Under the pieces are notes generated by a model. It was not told the DNA's origin, did no database searches, and saw nothing but the letters and a program-made list of their open reading frames with translations. The position numbers and the translations under genes are program-made. A stretch of 64,000 nt of DNA from JAHOYW01 sp963664605. GTDB lineage: Bacteria > Verrucomicrobiota > Lentisphaeria > Victivallales > Victivallaceae. Shown here piece by piece: positions 34,790 to 44,630 of the stretch. Positions within the stretch are counted from its first letter, which is position 1; every line of letters starts with the position of its first letter. The DNA is taken from assembly GCA_963664605.1 (NCBI GenBank), contig OY761536.1, positions 2,294,001 to 2,358,000 of the forward strand, read 5' to 3'.

Positions 34790-36169
34790 TTAGAAGCCGT
34801 ACTCTTCAGGAATGAATTTTTCTTTATCGAGTAGCGGCATGATTTGTGCGGCAAAAACGCTTTCGTCTGTCGGGATTTCCGTCACGTCCGAACGTATTTT
34901 TTTTAGCCAGAAATTCTCTTTTTCATCGCAAACCAATTCTCCGCTGCTCAATGCAGTATCAATGATCTCCATAGCTTTAAGTATCCCCAATTTTGTCTGT
35001 TCGAGCGGATTGCCGCCTTTTATTATCTCCTTTGATATTGAAAACACATGTTCCGGAGCCAGTACCAATGCCTGTGGGTCATAATGGATATCCGACTCAC
35101 ATAACAACTCCCGCATTTTTAAAGCGGTTTCCACATTGTCTGCGGATGCCCGGTTAAGCAGTCGGACATCATAGATCAATTGTTCGGCATAAACCGTTGG
35201 CGCCATTCCGCCCAGAAGCTTGATGTTTTGCACGGATTCATTACTCCATAGATCCGCACAGGCTGCCGCGACGTTTCCGACTGAACTCAAATGGGCACAG
35301 GCTGCGGTCTTGCCTTCCATTGATATTGGAATACCGGAAATGGCCTTTAAATATACGCCTTCATAGCCGCAGTCCTTGTCTGGCCCGACGGCTCCTTCCT
35401 GGACAGCAGCCAGACTCCTGACTACGGATGCAATTCTGACCGCTGCCGCAAAGACAGACGGAATATATTTCTTTTCAGCCAGCACCATAGCGGTATTTGC
35501 AAATCCGCAGGCAGTATCTCCACCTGCTATTTTCCCGGTGCGGTGTGCGATATCAACGATTCGTTTCCAGAGAAAGCGCATGTCTCTAACGCCCAGAACC
35601 GCAAGGGAAAAGACAACCTGTTGGATATCGCACATGATAAGCGCGTCATCACATATTTCCTTGCCGCCGGTGGATTCTATTGACAACAGATCTCCCCCGG
35701 CTTCAGCTCCGCGCTCAAAAAGCTCGAACATGTTATCAAGGTAACTGCTGCTCCGCATTTTGGGAGGACGCTCAAAGTCCCTGGTGTCATTCGGAGTTAA
35801 CCGTATTTCGCTTTTTAACCCGTATTTCTGATAATATTCCTCGCAGACATCGGCCATTGTTTTAGTCAACTCTACCCCGATGTCAGGCTCAAGGGTCATT
35901 TCAAGAAGCGTCTCAAATTCAATAACTATGCCTTCAGAGTTTAGTTCACGGGCACGGTGCAAAATCCCTTTGACCGCGTTGGAATAATCGTTCCTTAAGG
36001 CGGGGAGTGTTTTTCTGTTGATCACGGTTCCAGCCGGTACTGTGAGGTTGACTTCCGGGTAGACCAGGTCTCCGCCGAATACCAGTCCCCTGGCGCTTGT
36101 TACCGGTTTTGGAGCTTTTCCGAAAATAAGATCCTCATGCTTTGATATTGCCAGCTTGTCAATTTTCAT
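34790..36169 (-). CDS. mtaB: Methanol:corrinoid methyltransferase MtaB
   Basis: 459 residues from MKIDKLAISK, preceded by AAGGAGG; 14 upstream codons are discarded. MtaB cleaves the methanol C-O bond and methylates the Co(I) corrinoid of MtaC. The zinc ligands known from Methanosarcina (Glu164, Cys220, Cys269) correspond here to Glu165 (SIESTGG), Cys221 (GGDTACGF) and Cys267 (DKDCGYEG). The signature ISMEGKTAACAHLSSVGNVAAA with LWSNESVQNIKLLGGMAP is present. No mtaC or mtaA is in the window, which is unusual; they may lie elsewhere, or the enzyme may use another methylated substrate. A G3E GTPase follows directly. Confidence 0.92.
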   Translation of the reverse strand: MKIDKLAISKHEDLIFGKAPKPVTSARGLVFGGDLVYPEVNLTVPAGTVINRKTLPALRNDYSNAVKGILHRARELNSEGIVIEFETLLEMTLEPDIGVELTKTMADVCEEYYQKYGLKSEIRLTPNDTRDFERPPKMRSSSYLDNMFELFERGAEAGGDLLSIESTGGKEICDDALIMCDIQQVVFSLAVLGVRDMRFLWKRIVDIAHRTGKIAGGDTACGFANTAMVLAEKKYIPSVFAAAVRIASVVRSLAAVQEGAVGPDKDCGYEGVYLKAISGIPISMEGKTAACAHLSSVGNVAAACADLWSNESVQNIKLLGGMAPTVYAEQLIYDVRLLNRASADNVETALKMRELLCESDIHYDPQALVLAPEHVFSISKEIIKGGNPLEQTKLGILKAMEIIDTALSSGELVCDEKENFWLKKIRSDVTEIPTDESVFAAQIMPLLDKEKFIPEEYGF

Positions 36170-36410
36170 CTTTCTATTCCTCCTTGAATAGTTTATTGGT
36201 TTAGTATACATTTGCCTGACAACAAGATTTTTTTTACTTGTTATTATCTTAGTATAAAATAATAAATCTACATATTCGTCTTCTTTTTTATCAAAATTTT
36301 GCTCTATATTAATCTTTATTGTTTAGATGGTAAATTTGTTTTATGAGTTTCTTTTTATTCAGAATGATACTCAGTCTTGTAAATATTGTTTTATGAGTTA
36401 CATTGAGCAT

Positions 36411-37259
36411 ATGAAAAAATGGGATATTAAAAAATTACTGCCGCTCCTCAAGGAATGTGGTGAGATAGCGTTGAAATATTATGATGATCCTCCTGTAGAG
36501 ATAAAGGCGGATAAGTCTATAGTCACCGCTGCGGATAAGGCTATTGAAGCAAGATTAGCCAAAGAGTTTGACCGCCCGGATGAAGAAATTTACCTTATTG
36601 GCGAGGAAACCGTTAAAACACGTTCTGAAGAATATATTCAAAACGCCCTCAAAGGAAGAGCCTGGGTTGTTGACCCTATTGATGGTACTGCGCCTTATTC
36701 GGCGCATTTACCTGTCTGGGGTATTTCTGTTGCTTTTATGGAAAACGGTGTAATAAAAGAAGGAGCTGTCTATCTACCGCCCCAGAATGATTGTTTGATT
36801 ACCGACGGCGATAAAGTTATGCGCTGTAAGGACGTCAGCGGCAACGGGGAACTGGAACCATTTCATTTTAAAATGCATCCTTTGAGTGATGACGGAATTA
36901 TCAGCATATCTCAGTATTGCGCCAAGAACAGCGTTTTCAGCATGTCCAATCAGGTTTTTGCATGGAGCGGTTGCGTCGCTTCATTTTATAAGCTTTTTAC
37001 CGGGAAGATCATGGCGTATGTCGCTTCGTTGTATTTGTGGGATATAGCCGCTTCTCTGGCTATCCTCGAACGTTCAACTATGGTTGCACGGCATCAGCAA
37101 GGCAGAAATCTTTCCCTGAGTTTAGATGATGCGTTTTTTGATTTGGATGCAGCCAGTCCGACACGTTGGAAAATGCATGATTACCTGGTTGCTGCTCCCG
37201 ATGATGCAACTATCAATTTTGTTATTAAAAATTCAAACCTAACGGTAAATAAAATATGA
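36411..37259 (+). CDS. Inositol monophosphatase/CysQ-family phosphatase
   Basis: 282 residues from MKKWDIKK; in-frame ATGs at 36327 and 36393 precede it, and none has a strong ribosome site. The Li+-sensitive phosphatase signatures are present: GEETV, WVVDPIDGTAPYSAHLPVWGIS (metal-binding DPIDGT) and the C-terminal YLWDIAASLAIL corresponding to the usual WD..A. Substrates in the family include inositol phosphates, 3'-phosphoadenosine nucleotides and fructose bisphosphate; which applies is unclear. It overlaps rimO by 4 nt (ATGA). Confidence 0.85.
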   Translation: MKKWDIKKLLPLLKECGEIALKYYDDPPVEIKADKSIVTAADKAIEARLAKEFDRPDEEIYLIGEETVKTRSEEYIQNALKGRAWVVDPIDGTAPYSAHLPVWGISVAFMENGVIKEGAVYLPPQNDCLITDGDKVMRCKDVSGNGELEPFHFKMHPLSDDGIISISQYCAKNSVFSMSNQVFAWSGCVASFYKLFTGKIMAYVASLYLWDIAASLAILERSTMVARHQQGRNLSLSLDDAFFDLDAASPTRWKMHDYLVAAPDDATINFVIKNSNLTVNKI

Positions 37260-38611
37260 AAAAATCACAAACATTAACCCCTGAAGGCATTGTCTACGTT
37301 GTCAGTCTGGGATGCCCGAAAAACCTCGTCGATACTGAAGTAATGACTGGTGTGTTGATTAGCAACGGATTCTTCCTGAGTATGGATCCTGAACAGGCAA
37401 ATATCTACCTCATCAATACTTGCGCGTTTATACCCTCCGCCCGCTCTGAAACGGTTGAAGCTATAGAAGAGGCGCAGAAATGGAAGGATGAAGCTCCGGA
37501 TGAACGCCGGATTATTATTGCGGGCTGTCTCATTCAATGGGATAAAGCTGGAACTTATCGCGAAAAATTTCCGGCAGTCGATCTTTGGATAGGCGTTGAC
37601 CAGGTGCCGGATATTGCGAAACTGCTCAAAGATATAAAACCGGCTTCAAAGTGCCTGCGTAATGAAACGCCGACTTTTATTTATGATGAAAACATCCCGC
37701 GCCTGCAATTGACCCTGCCGCATATAGCCTACCTGAAAATAGCAGATGGTTGTAATAACCGCTGTTCATACTGCGCAATCCCTGATATTCGTGGTGATAT
37801 GCGCAGCCGTTCATTGAACTCTGTGGTGGTGGAGGCGAAAAACGCCTTGAACAACGGTGCGGTGGAATTATTGATTATGGCTCAGGATATTACGGCTTTT
37901 GGACAAGACCGGGGCGGCAGCGAGGATCTGTGCTCACTGCTGCTGGAGCTGGATAAACTCAAAGGAGATTTCTGGCTTCGCCTGCTTTATACTCATCCGG
38001 CGCATTTTACCGATAAACTCATTGATACTATGCTCAAGTGCAGGCATGTTTTACCTTATGTTGACATGCCGATGCAGCATGTTTCCGATAGACTTCTGAA
38101 AAGTATGCATCGTCATATTTCCGAGGCGGATATGCGCGATTTGCTTAAGAGGATGCGGAAAGCTATTCCTGATCTGGCGCTCAGGACGACTTTTATTACC
38201 GGCCTGCCGGGTGAGACGGAAGAGGATTTTAAAATGCTCAAGAAATTTGTCATAGAACAAGAGTTTGAACGCCTTGGTGTTTTCAGTTATTCTCCTGAAC
38301 CTGGAACTCCGGCTGCAGGTTTTGAAAATCAGGTTCCTCATGCTGTTGCAGAGGAGCGCGCCGCTGAATTGATGGAAATTCAAGCAAAAATATCATTAAA
38401 AAAGAATAAATCACTTGTCGGAAGCGAATTTGATGTTATTGTTGATTTTATAGAAGAGTTTGGCGCGGTTGGCAGAACTTATATGGATGCTCCGGAAATC
38501 GATAACATTGTAGTAATGCCTGAAGAGTTTGATTTAACGCCGGGGCAGGTTTATAAGGCAACTATTACAGATGCGGATACGTATGAATTAACAGCTGAAT
38601 TAAAGAATTAA
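37256..38611 (+). CDS. rimO: Ribosomal protein S12 methylthiotransferase RimO
   Basis: Radical-SAM methylthiotransferase of 451 residues that thiomethylates the conserved Asp of ribosomal protein S12. The N-terminal MTTase domain has VSLGCPKNLVDTEVM, NTCAF and AGCL (three Fe-S cysteines). The radical-SAM CxxxCxxC lies in DGCNNRCSYCAIP followed by IRGDMRSR. The SYSPEPGTPAA segment and a C-terminal TRAM domain complete it. The GCPKN(L/R)VD signature separates RimO from MiaB. Overlaps the phosphatase gene upstream; pgsA follows after 8 nt. Confidence 0.95.
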   Translation: MKKSQTLTPEGIVYVVSLGCPKNLVDTEVMTGVLISNGFFLSMDPEQANIYLINTCAFIPSARSETVEAIEEAQKWKDEAPDERRIIIAGCLIQWDKAGTYREKFPAVDLWIGVDQVPDIAKLLKDIKPASKCLRNETPTFIYDENIPRLQLTLPHIAYLKIADGCNNRCSYCAIPDIRGDMRSRSLNSVVVEAKNALNNGAVELLIMAQDITAFGQDRGGSEDLCSLLLELDKLKGDFWLRLLYTHPAHFTDKLIDTMLKCRHVLPYVDMPMQHVSDRLLKSMHRHISEADMRDLLKRMRKAIPDLALRTTFITGLPGETEEDFKMLKKFVIEQEFERLGVFSYSPEPGTPAAGFENQVPHAVAEERAAELMEIQAKISLKKNKSLVGSEFDVIVDFIEEFGAVGRTYMDAPEIDNIVVMPEEFDLTPGQVYKATITDADTYELTAELKN

Positions 38612-38619
38612 AGGTAATA

Positions 38620-39195
38620 ATGAATTTCCCAAACGCACTTACATTAGCAAGAATAATTTTAATTTTTGTTTTTATTATCCTGGCTGCCAATGCGGAAGGT
38701 GCGGCGAAAGACCTTAATACTCCGCAAATGCTTAGAATTATTGCTTGTGTTGTCGCGTTGATTGCCGCTTTTACAGACTTGGCGGACGGTTATTTTGCCC
38801 GTAAATGGAATCAGATTACGGATTTTGGTAAACTGATGGACCCGCTGGCGGATAAAATCTTTGTTTCCGGCATAATGCTTATGATGGTGCAGTATCAACT
38901 GCTCCCCGCGTGGGTCGCGGTAGTAATCGTTTCCCGCGAATTTCTCGTTACCGGGCTCCGGATGCTCGCTCTCCAAAAGGAAACAGTTATTGCCGCCGAT
39001 ATCTGGGGCAAAATAAAAACTGTTCTTCAAATGGTCATGATGGGAGTAGGGGGGCTGGCATGGATCGGCCTCTTCGATGTCGATAAAAGCTTATTATGGA
39101 TGATTTCGCTATATTTTATTGCGGCGATAACCATTTGGTCCGGATTAGGATACTTCATCAAATACCGCAAGCTCTATATCAACTCTTTGGGATAA
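38620..39195 (+). CDS. pgsA: CDP-diacylglycerol-glycerol-3-phosphate 3-phosphatidyltransferase
   Basis: 191 residues with about five membrane segments. The CDP-alcohol phosphotransferase motif D-G-x2-A-R-x8-G-x3-D-x3-D is complete in DGYFARKWNQITDFGKLMDP. It makes phosphatidylglycerophosphate, the precursor of phosphatidylglycerol and cardiolipin. A start MNFPNALTLARI matches the family. AAAGG is 6 nt upstream. Last gene of a three-gene rightward operon. Confidence 0.95.
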   Translation: MNFPNALTLARIILIFVFIILAANAEGAAKDLNTPQMLRIIACVVALIAAFTDLADGYFARKWNQITDFGKLMDPLADKIFVSGIMLMMVQYQLLPAWVAVVIVSREFLVTGLRMLALQKETVIAADIWGKIKTVLQMVMMGVGGLAWIGLFDVDKSLLWMISLYFIAAITIWSGLGYFIKYRKLYINSLG

Positions 39196-39293
39196 AGACC
39201 ATAAAAGATTTATTTCGAATCTCGCCGATAAAAAAACTATAGACTATTTACAGCACATAGCACGTAGTACGCACAAGCAAAACGCAACACGCC

Positions 39294-40325
39294 TTAAGCC
39301 ATTGCGTGTATCATTACGTCGAGATCCTGAAGCATTACCCCGGTTCCCAGAGCAACTGCTTTGAGCGGGTCTTCAGCGATGAATACTGGCAGTCCGGTTT
39401 CTTCAATGAGCAAACGGTCGAGGCCTTTGAGCAGCGCTCCGCCTCCGGCAAGCATTATGCCGCGGTCTATAAGGTCGGCCGCCAGTTCAGGCGGGCAACG
39501 TTCCAAGGTTCCGCGCACGGCTTCAACAATGCTTGCGATAGGTTCCTGCAAGGCATTGCGTATTTCTGTGGCAGTTACTTTGACTGTTTTGGGCAGTCCT
39601 GAAACCAAATCCCGTCCCCTGACTTCGAGGCTTTCTTCTTCATTCACAGGATAAGCGCTGCCTATCTCTATTTTAATGCGTTCGGAGGTTCTTTCTCCGA
39701 CCATTAAATTATAAACTCGTTTCATGTGCTGACATATCGAAGCGTCAAGTTCGTCGCCGCCGACTCGTACACTGCGTGAACCTACAATACCGTATAATGA
39801 GATAACCGCGACTTCAGTAGTACCTCCACCGATATCGACAATCATGCTTCCTTCAGGTTCGCCAATCGGTAATCCGACGCCAATCGCGGCAGCCATCGGC
39901 TCTTCAATCAGGAAAACTTCACTTGCGCCAGCACGTTTAGCGTTGTCTTTTACTGCCCGGTTCTCAACTTCTGTAATTCCGGAAGGAACAGCAATTAAAA
40001 CGCGGGGGGAAAGTATACGCTGACGCCGGGGCATCAAGCTTACGGCTTTCTTTATGAAGTAGCGCAACATTTCTTCATTTATATCAAAATCAGCGATAAC
40101 CCCGTCTTTCATCGGGCGTACGGCACGGATATTTCCGGGAGTACGGCCAAGCATGCGTTTCGCTTCATTACCTATTTCAAGGATTTCCTTGGTGTTTTCG
40201 TTGATGGCGACAACAGACGGTTCGCTCAGGCAAATACCTTTGTCGCGAATAAAAACTAAACTGTTCGCAGTGCCGAGATCAATACCAATATCACTGGAAA
40301 AAAATTGAGTCAGTTTCTTTAACAT
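39294..40325 (-). CDS. mreB: Rod shape-determining protein MreB
   Basis: Bacterial actin of 343 residues: phosphate 1 loop SSDIGIDLGTANSLVF, phosphate 2 IVDIGGGTTEVAVIS, and adenosine loop GIMLAGGGALLKGLD. It directs lateral wall synthesis. mreC/mreD/mrdA are not downstream: its stop faces pgsA's, so it stands alone as a single-gene unit. Its start is 232 nt from the divergent zinc-ribbon gene. Confidence 0.97.
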   Translation of the reverse strand: MLKKLTQFFSSDIGIDLGTANSLVFIRDKGICLSEPSVVAINENTKEILEIGNEAKRMLGRTPGNIRAVRPMKDGVIADFDINEEMLRYFIKKAVSLMPRRQRILSPRVLIAVPSGITEVENRAVKDNAKRAGASEVFLIEEPMAAAIGVGLPIGEPEGSMIVDIGGGTTEVAVISLYGIVGSRSVRVGGDELDASICQHMKRVYNLMVGERTSERIKIEIGSAYPVNEEESLEVRGRDLVSGLPKTVKVTATEIRNALQEPIASIVEAVRGTLERCPPELAADLIDRGIMLAGGGALLKGLDRLLIEETGLPVFIAEDPLKAVALGTGVMLQDLDVMIHAMA

Positions 40326-40557
40326 TCATTGCTCCGTCTTATTGTTTTATATTGGGTCAATCACAATTACGATAATATACAAAACCGGATTTTCAATTTT
40401 TTTTTGTATATTTCTGCTTATTTTCCGGCTTTTTCCATTAGATTTAGCTTTATTGCCGTCCAAGTTTATTATTTTTTACTCTTCTGACTTTAAATTCAGG
40501 GAAACACTCTTATATTATGTATTTACTTGAAAAGCCTAATCAGCAGGAAATAGAATT

Positions 40558-40950
40558 ATGACCGATAAAACCGAAAATATTGGAGCAAAAGCTCAGATTG
40601 ATTTTCAATGCCTTAAAGACGGCTGCGATGGAATTATAAAGTTTAATCTTGCGGATATTGCCGACTCCAGTTTTCAGACCGTATGCAAGAAGTGCTATCA
40701 TACTTACGAGCTGGATGGACAGTTACGTGAAAAGTTGCTGAAAATGCTGCATCTTATTACCACTTTGCGTGAAGTTGAAGATATTCTCGGGGATTGTAAA
40801 ATATCCATTAACGTTGCAAACGGTGAAGTCAAGATTCCTTATGCTCTGCTGCTGACCCGCCTTAATACGATGATATCGTTGAAAATCGGTGACCGTACAG
40901 TTGATTTCCATCTCCGGGTGGAGCCGGGCTCTGAAGATACTTTCCGCTAA
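40558..40950 (+). CDS. Zinc-ribbon protein of unknown function upstream of pyrE
   Basis: 130 residues, soluble. Two cysteine pairs (CLKDGC near residue 18 and CKKC near 43) suggest a zinc ribbon, followed by a helix (REKLLKMLHLITTLREV) and a beta-rich tail. No family is recognised. AGGAAA precedes the ATG. It is followed after 41 nt by pyrE and then secA, probably one transcript. Confidence 0.75.
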   Translation: MTDKTENIGAKAQIDFQCLKDGCDGIIKFNLADIADSSFQTVCKKCYHTYELDGQLREKLLKMLHLITTLREVEDILGDCKISINVANGEVKIPYALLLTRLNTMISLKIGDRTVDFHLRVEPGSEDTFR

Positions 40951-40991
40951 ACATAATAATTATAATTTAATATAAGCAGGAGCATTTTATA

Positions 40992-41558
40992 ATGACTAAA
41001 GAAGAAATAATCAATATTTTTAAAGACGCTAAAGCTTTACTTGAGGGACATTTTAAATTACGCAGCGGTCTGCACAGCAATCGCTTTTTTCAGGCTGCCT
41101 TGCTCCTGCAGTATCCTGATGTGGCGGAAAAAGTTTGCGCGGAGCTGGCCGCAAAGTTTAAAGATGCCGATATTCAATGTGTGATTTCCCCTGCTGTGGG
41201 CGGCCTGATTGTCGGGCAGGAAGTTGCCCGCGCACTTGGCGTACGCGCTATTTTTGCTGACAAGGTGAACGATGAACTTGTACTCAAACGTGGTTTTAAA
41301 ATCGCTCCTATGGAAAAGGTACTTGTTGCCGAAGACGTTATTACCCGCGGCGGCAGGGTTCAGCAGACTATCGACCTGGTACGCAGGCACGGTGGCCAGG
41401 TTGCAGGAGTGGCGGTGATTGTTGACCGCAGCGCCGGAAACGCGAAATTTGATATAGAGCATAAAGCCTTACTTGAACTTGAACTGGAAACTTATGAACC
41501 GGACAATTGTCCTTTATGTGAGGCAGGCATGGATATTGAACAGCCCGGCTCAAAATAA
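40992..41558 (+). CDS. pyrE: Orotate phosphoribosyltransferase
   Basis: 188 residues. Converts orotate and PRPP to OMP in pyrimidine synthesis. The PRPP-binding motif VLVAEDVITRGG and the LRSGLHSNRFFQ substrate segment are present, together with VISPAVGGLIVGQEVA. A Cys-containing tail (PDNCPLCEAG) is seen in many bacterial PyrE proteins. CAGGAG precedes the ATG. secA starts 21 nt later. Confidence 0.94.
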   Translation: MTKEEIINIFKDAKALLEGHFKLRSGLHSNRFFQAALLLQYPDVAEKVCAELAAKFKDADIQCVISPAVGGLIVGQEVARALGVRAIFADKVNDELVLKRGFKIAPMEKVLVAEDVITRGGRVQQTIDLVRRHGGQVAGVAVIVDRSAGNAKFDIEHKALLELELETYEPDNCPLCEAGMDIEQPGSK

Positions 41559-41579
41559 GCGGAGAGGTGGAAATATAAT

Positions 41580-44570
41580 ATGATTGGATATGTTCTTAAA
41601 AAAGTGTTTGGCACCAAGTCAGAACGTGACCTTGCCAAAATGGAGCCTCTGGTTGCCAAGGTCAACGAAATAGAAGAGTCTTTACAGCTTATCAGTGAAG
41701 CTGAATTGAAAAATAAAACTGCAGAATTTAAAGAACGTTTGAACAACGGCGAAACCCTTGATGATATTATGCTGGAGGCTTTTGCCGTAGTCAAAAATGC
41801 CTGCCGTCGTCTGATGGGCAGGGAAATTACTGTTTGCGGCCAGAAAATGGTTTGGGACATGATTCCTTATGATGTCCAGATTCTCGGAGCTATTGCTATT
41901 CATCGCGGCAATATCGCAGAGATGGCGACAGGGGAGGGGAAGACCCTTGTAGCAACTATGCCCCTTTACCTTAACGCGCTTTCTGGCAGGAATTGCCAGC
42001 TGGTAACGGTCAATGACTATCTTGCCCTGCGTGACTCTGAATGGATGGGAACAGTTTATAACTATCTGGGAATAAGCGTTGGCTGTCTTCAAAATATGCA
42101 GCCTCCGCATGAACGCAGGGATATTTATGAAAAGGATATAACCTACGGGACAAACAGTGAATTCGGTTTCGATTATCTTCGCGACATGGGAATGGCTTCT
42201 GAAGCAGAACACCTTGTTCAGAGAGATCATTTTTTCGCAATTATCGATGAAATTGACAGTATATTGATTGATGAAGCCCGTACTCCATTAATTATTTCCG
42301 GCCCGACAGCGACTTCCACGCATCAGTTTGACAGCATTCAGCCGCTGGTCGAAAATCTTTACTCCAAGCAGAATCAATTGTGCGCCCGCCTTGGCAATGA
42401 AGCGAAGAAGATAATTGATAAAGAAGATGCTTCCAGCGAAGAAAGAGATGCGGCCCTTACTAAACTTTTACAAATCAAATTCGGGATGCCGACCCACAAG
42501 CAGCTTATGCGGATGCTTGAAGATGGTTCGCTTCTGCGTGAACTGGAAAAAGTGGAAATGCGCGTCCGCAGTGACAACAACCGCGGTTTGCTTCAGGAAG
42601 TTCAGGCTGATCTGTATTTTACCATTGACGAAAAGTCTAATGACGCTGACTTGACAGAAAAAGGGCGTAATGAGATTTCCGGTAATGATACTGAAGCCTT
42701 TGTTATGCCGGATTTGCTTGAGGAAATCCATAAAATTGAAAACGACCCGGAACTCAGCGATACTGAGAAAGCTGAAAAGAAACAACAGTTTAATGATGAT
42801 TTTTCAGCAAAAAGCGAGCGTCTTCATGATCTTTCACAATTGCTGAAAGCGTATTGCCTGTTTGAAAAGGATGTTGCTTATGTAGTGCAGAACGGTAAAG
42901 TAATGATAGTTGATGAACATACCGGGCGTTTAATGCCGGGACGCCGTTTCAGCGATGGTCTGCATCAGGCTCTTGAAGCCAAGGAACATGTTGAAATCGA
43001 GCAGGAAACTCAAACCCTGGCGACAATAACCATCCAGAATTATTTCCGGCTTTATGATAAACTCTCCGGTATGACTGGTACTGCCGAAACTGAGGCTACC
43101 GAGTTTCATAAAACCTATAAAATTGATGTTATTGTCATTCCAACCAATCGTCCGGTACAGAGAAGGGATGATAATGATTCCATATTTAAAACCAAACGCG
43201 AGAAATTCAATGCGGTTGTCGCGGACGTTGCTGAGTGCCACGAAAAAGGCCAGCCGGTATTGGTCGGAACTATCTCCGTTGATGATTCTGAGATAATTTC
43301 CCGTTTATTGAATCGCGCAGGTATCAAGCACAATGTCCTGAATGCCAAAAATCATAAGCATGAAGCTGAAATTGTTGCTTCCGCCGGGCAGTCAGGAGCG
43401 GTGACGGTAGCTACTAATATGGCTGGACGCGGTACAGATATCAAGCTTGGGGAAGGTGTTAAAGACCTTGGCGGTCTGCATGTTATCGGCAGTTCCCGTC
43501 ACGATGCCCGCCGTATCGACCGCCAGTTGCGCGGACGCTGCGCCCGTCAGGGGGATCCCGGTTCATCTAAATTCTATGTTTCACTCGAAGACAATCTTAT
43601 GCGTTTATTCGGTTCTGACCGTATTATTAAAATATTTGAACGTTTCGGCATTGAAGAAGGTGAGCAGATCCAGCATCCATGGCTCAACAAATCTATTGAA
43701 ACTGCTCAACGCCGAATCGAACAGCATCATTATTCCATACGTAAACGCACATTGGAATTTGATGATGTCATGAATAAACAGCGTGAGATAATCTACGGTA
43801 TCCGCAAGGATGCTTTAACTTCTGAAAATCCACAGGATGTTTTGTTTGAAATAGTTGAGGATTCTATTGAGGAAAAATTGGTACAGGCTTCTATTCCTCC
43901 TGAAAACGCTCCTAAAGGAAGCGCCAAGCTGTTTAACTGGGAACTTCTCCTAGGCTGGCTCAATCTTAATTTCCCCATTGGGTTTACTCAAGAGGAAATG
44001 GCTCAGTTTTTCAAAAATGAAGAGATTACTGACCGTGAAGGCCTGATTGATTATCTATCTGACCGCATTGAAGAAACCTACAACAAAAAACATGCGGACA
44101 TGGAGGAAGACCAGAGAATGTGGATAGCGCGCCATACTGTACTTGAAGCTATAGATCGTCTCTGGCAGGAACATTTATATACAATGGATCATCTGCGTTC
44201 CAGCATTTATCTGCGTGCCATAGCCCAGAAAGATCCTTTGATCGAGTATAAAAACGAGGCTTTCAAAACCTTTGAAACGCTTATGGGACGTATCTATAAT
44301 GAGGTTATTACAAATCTTTTCCGCGCTACAATAGCTTCTCTCGAAGATTTCGAAAGTATGCTTGAAAATATGCCGCAGGAACAGATTCATCAGATATTCG
44401 GTCAGTTTGACGAAGCTGAACTTTCTTCGGAACAAGCCGGGATTATGGCAGCCGAAGGTGATGAGGAAGATGTTATTCAGGTGACTTTCCGGCGCGAACA
44501 GCCGAAAGTCGGGCCTAATGCGCCATGTCCATGCGGCAGCGGCAAAAAATATAAAAAATGCTGCGGATAA
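41580..44570 (+). CDS. secA: Preprotein translocase ATPase SecA
   Basis: 996 residues. Drives protein export through SecYEG. Visible: Walker A in MATGEGKTLVATMPLYLNAL, DEAD-type IIDEIDSILIDEARTPLI, helicase motif TNMAGRGTDIKLGEGV, RQLRGRCARQGDPGSS, the helical-scaffold/wing part, and the zinc-binding SEC-C tail (CPCGSGKKYKKCC). It is longer than the ~900-residue E. coli form because of an insertion of roughly 100 residues within NBD1 (about 265-390). GGAGAGG precedes the ATG. A strong terminator follows. Confidence 0.97.
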   Translation: MIGYVLKKVFGTKSERDLAKMEPLVAKVNEIEESLQLISEAELKNKTAEFKERLNNGETLDDIMLEAFAVVKNACRRLMGREITVCGQKMVWDMIPYDVQILGAIAIHRGNIAEMATGEGKTLVATMPLYLNALSGRNCQLVTVNDYLALRDSEWMGTVYNYLGISVGCLQNMQPPHERRDIYEKDITYGTNSEFGFDYLRDMGMASEAEHLVQRDHFFAIIDEIDSILIDEARTPLIISGPTATSTHQFDSIQPLVENLYSKQNQLCARLGNEAKKIIDKEDASSEERDAALTKLLQIKFGMPTHKQLMRMLEDGSLLRELEKVEMRVRSDNNRGLLQEVQADLYFTIDEKSNDADLTEKGRNEISGNDTEAFVMPDLLEEIHKIENDPELSDTEKAEKKQQFNDDFSAKSERLHDLSQLLKAYCLFEKDVAYVVQNGKVMIVDEHTGRLMPGRRFSDGLHQALEAKEHVEIEQETQTLATITIQNYFRLYDKLSGMTGTAETEATEFHKTYKIDVIVIPTNRPVQRRDDNDSIFKTKREKFNAVVADVAECHEKGQPVLVGTISVDDSEIISRLLNRAGIKHNVLNAKNHKHEAEIVASAGQSGAVTVATNMAGRGTDIKLGEGVKDLGGLHVIGSSRHDARRIDRQLRGRCARQGDPGSSKFYVSLEDNLMRLFGSDRIIKIFERFGIEEGEQIQHPWLNKSIETAQRRIEQHHYSIRKRTLEFDDVMNKQREIIYGIRKDALTSENPQDVLFEIVEDSIEEKLVQASIPPENAPKGSAKLFNWELLLGWLNLNFPIGFTQEEMAQFFKNEEITDREGLIDYLSDRIEETYNKKHADMEEDQRMWIARHTVLEAIDRLWQEHLYTMDHLRSSIYLRAIAQKDPLIEYKNEAFKTFETLMGRIYNEVITNLFRATIASLEDFESMLENMPQEQIHQIFGQFDEAELSSEQAGIMAAEGDEEDVIQVTFRREQPKVGPNAPCPCGSGKKYKKCCG

Positions 44571-44593
44571 ATATCGTTGTTATTAATATTTTG

Positions 44594-44630
44594 AACAGCC
44601 GGAATTTTTTGATCCGGCTGTTTTTATTTT
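44594..44630 (+). terminator. Rho-independent terminator of the pyrE-secA operon
   Basis: Perfect 10-bp stem AACAGCCGGA (44594-44603) / TCCGGCTGTT (44613-44622), 9-nt loop, then TTTATTTT. It slightly overlaps the stop of the convergent response-regulator gene. Confidence 0.9.

Noticed and set aside
34789..34854. Longer G3E GTPase frame overlapping mtaB by 65 nt
   Set aside because: The GTG at 34788 sits just before the conserved beta-strand and P-loop; the overlap region encodes conserved MtaB C-terminus in another frame.
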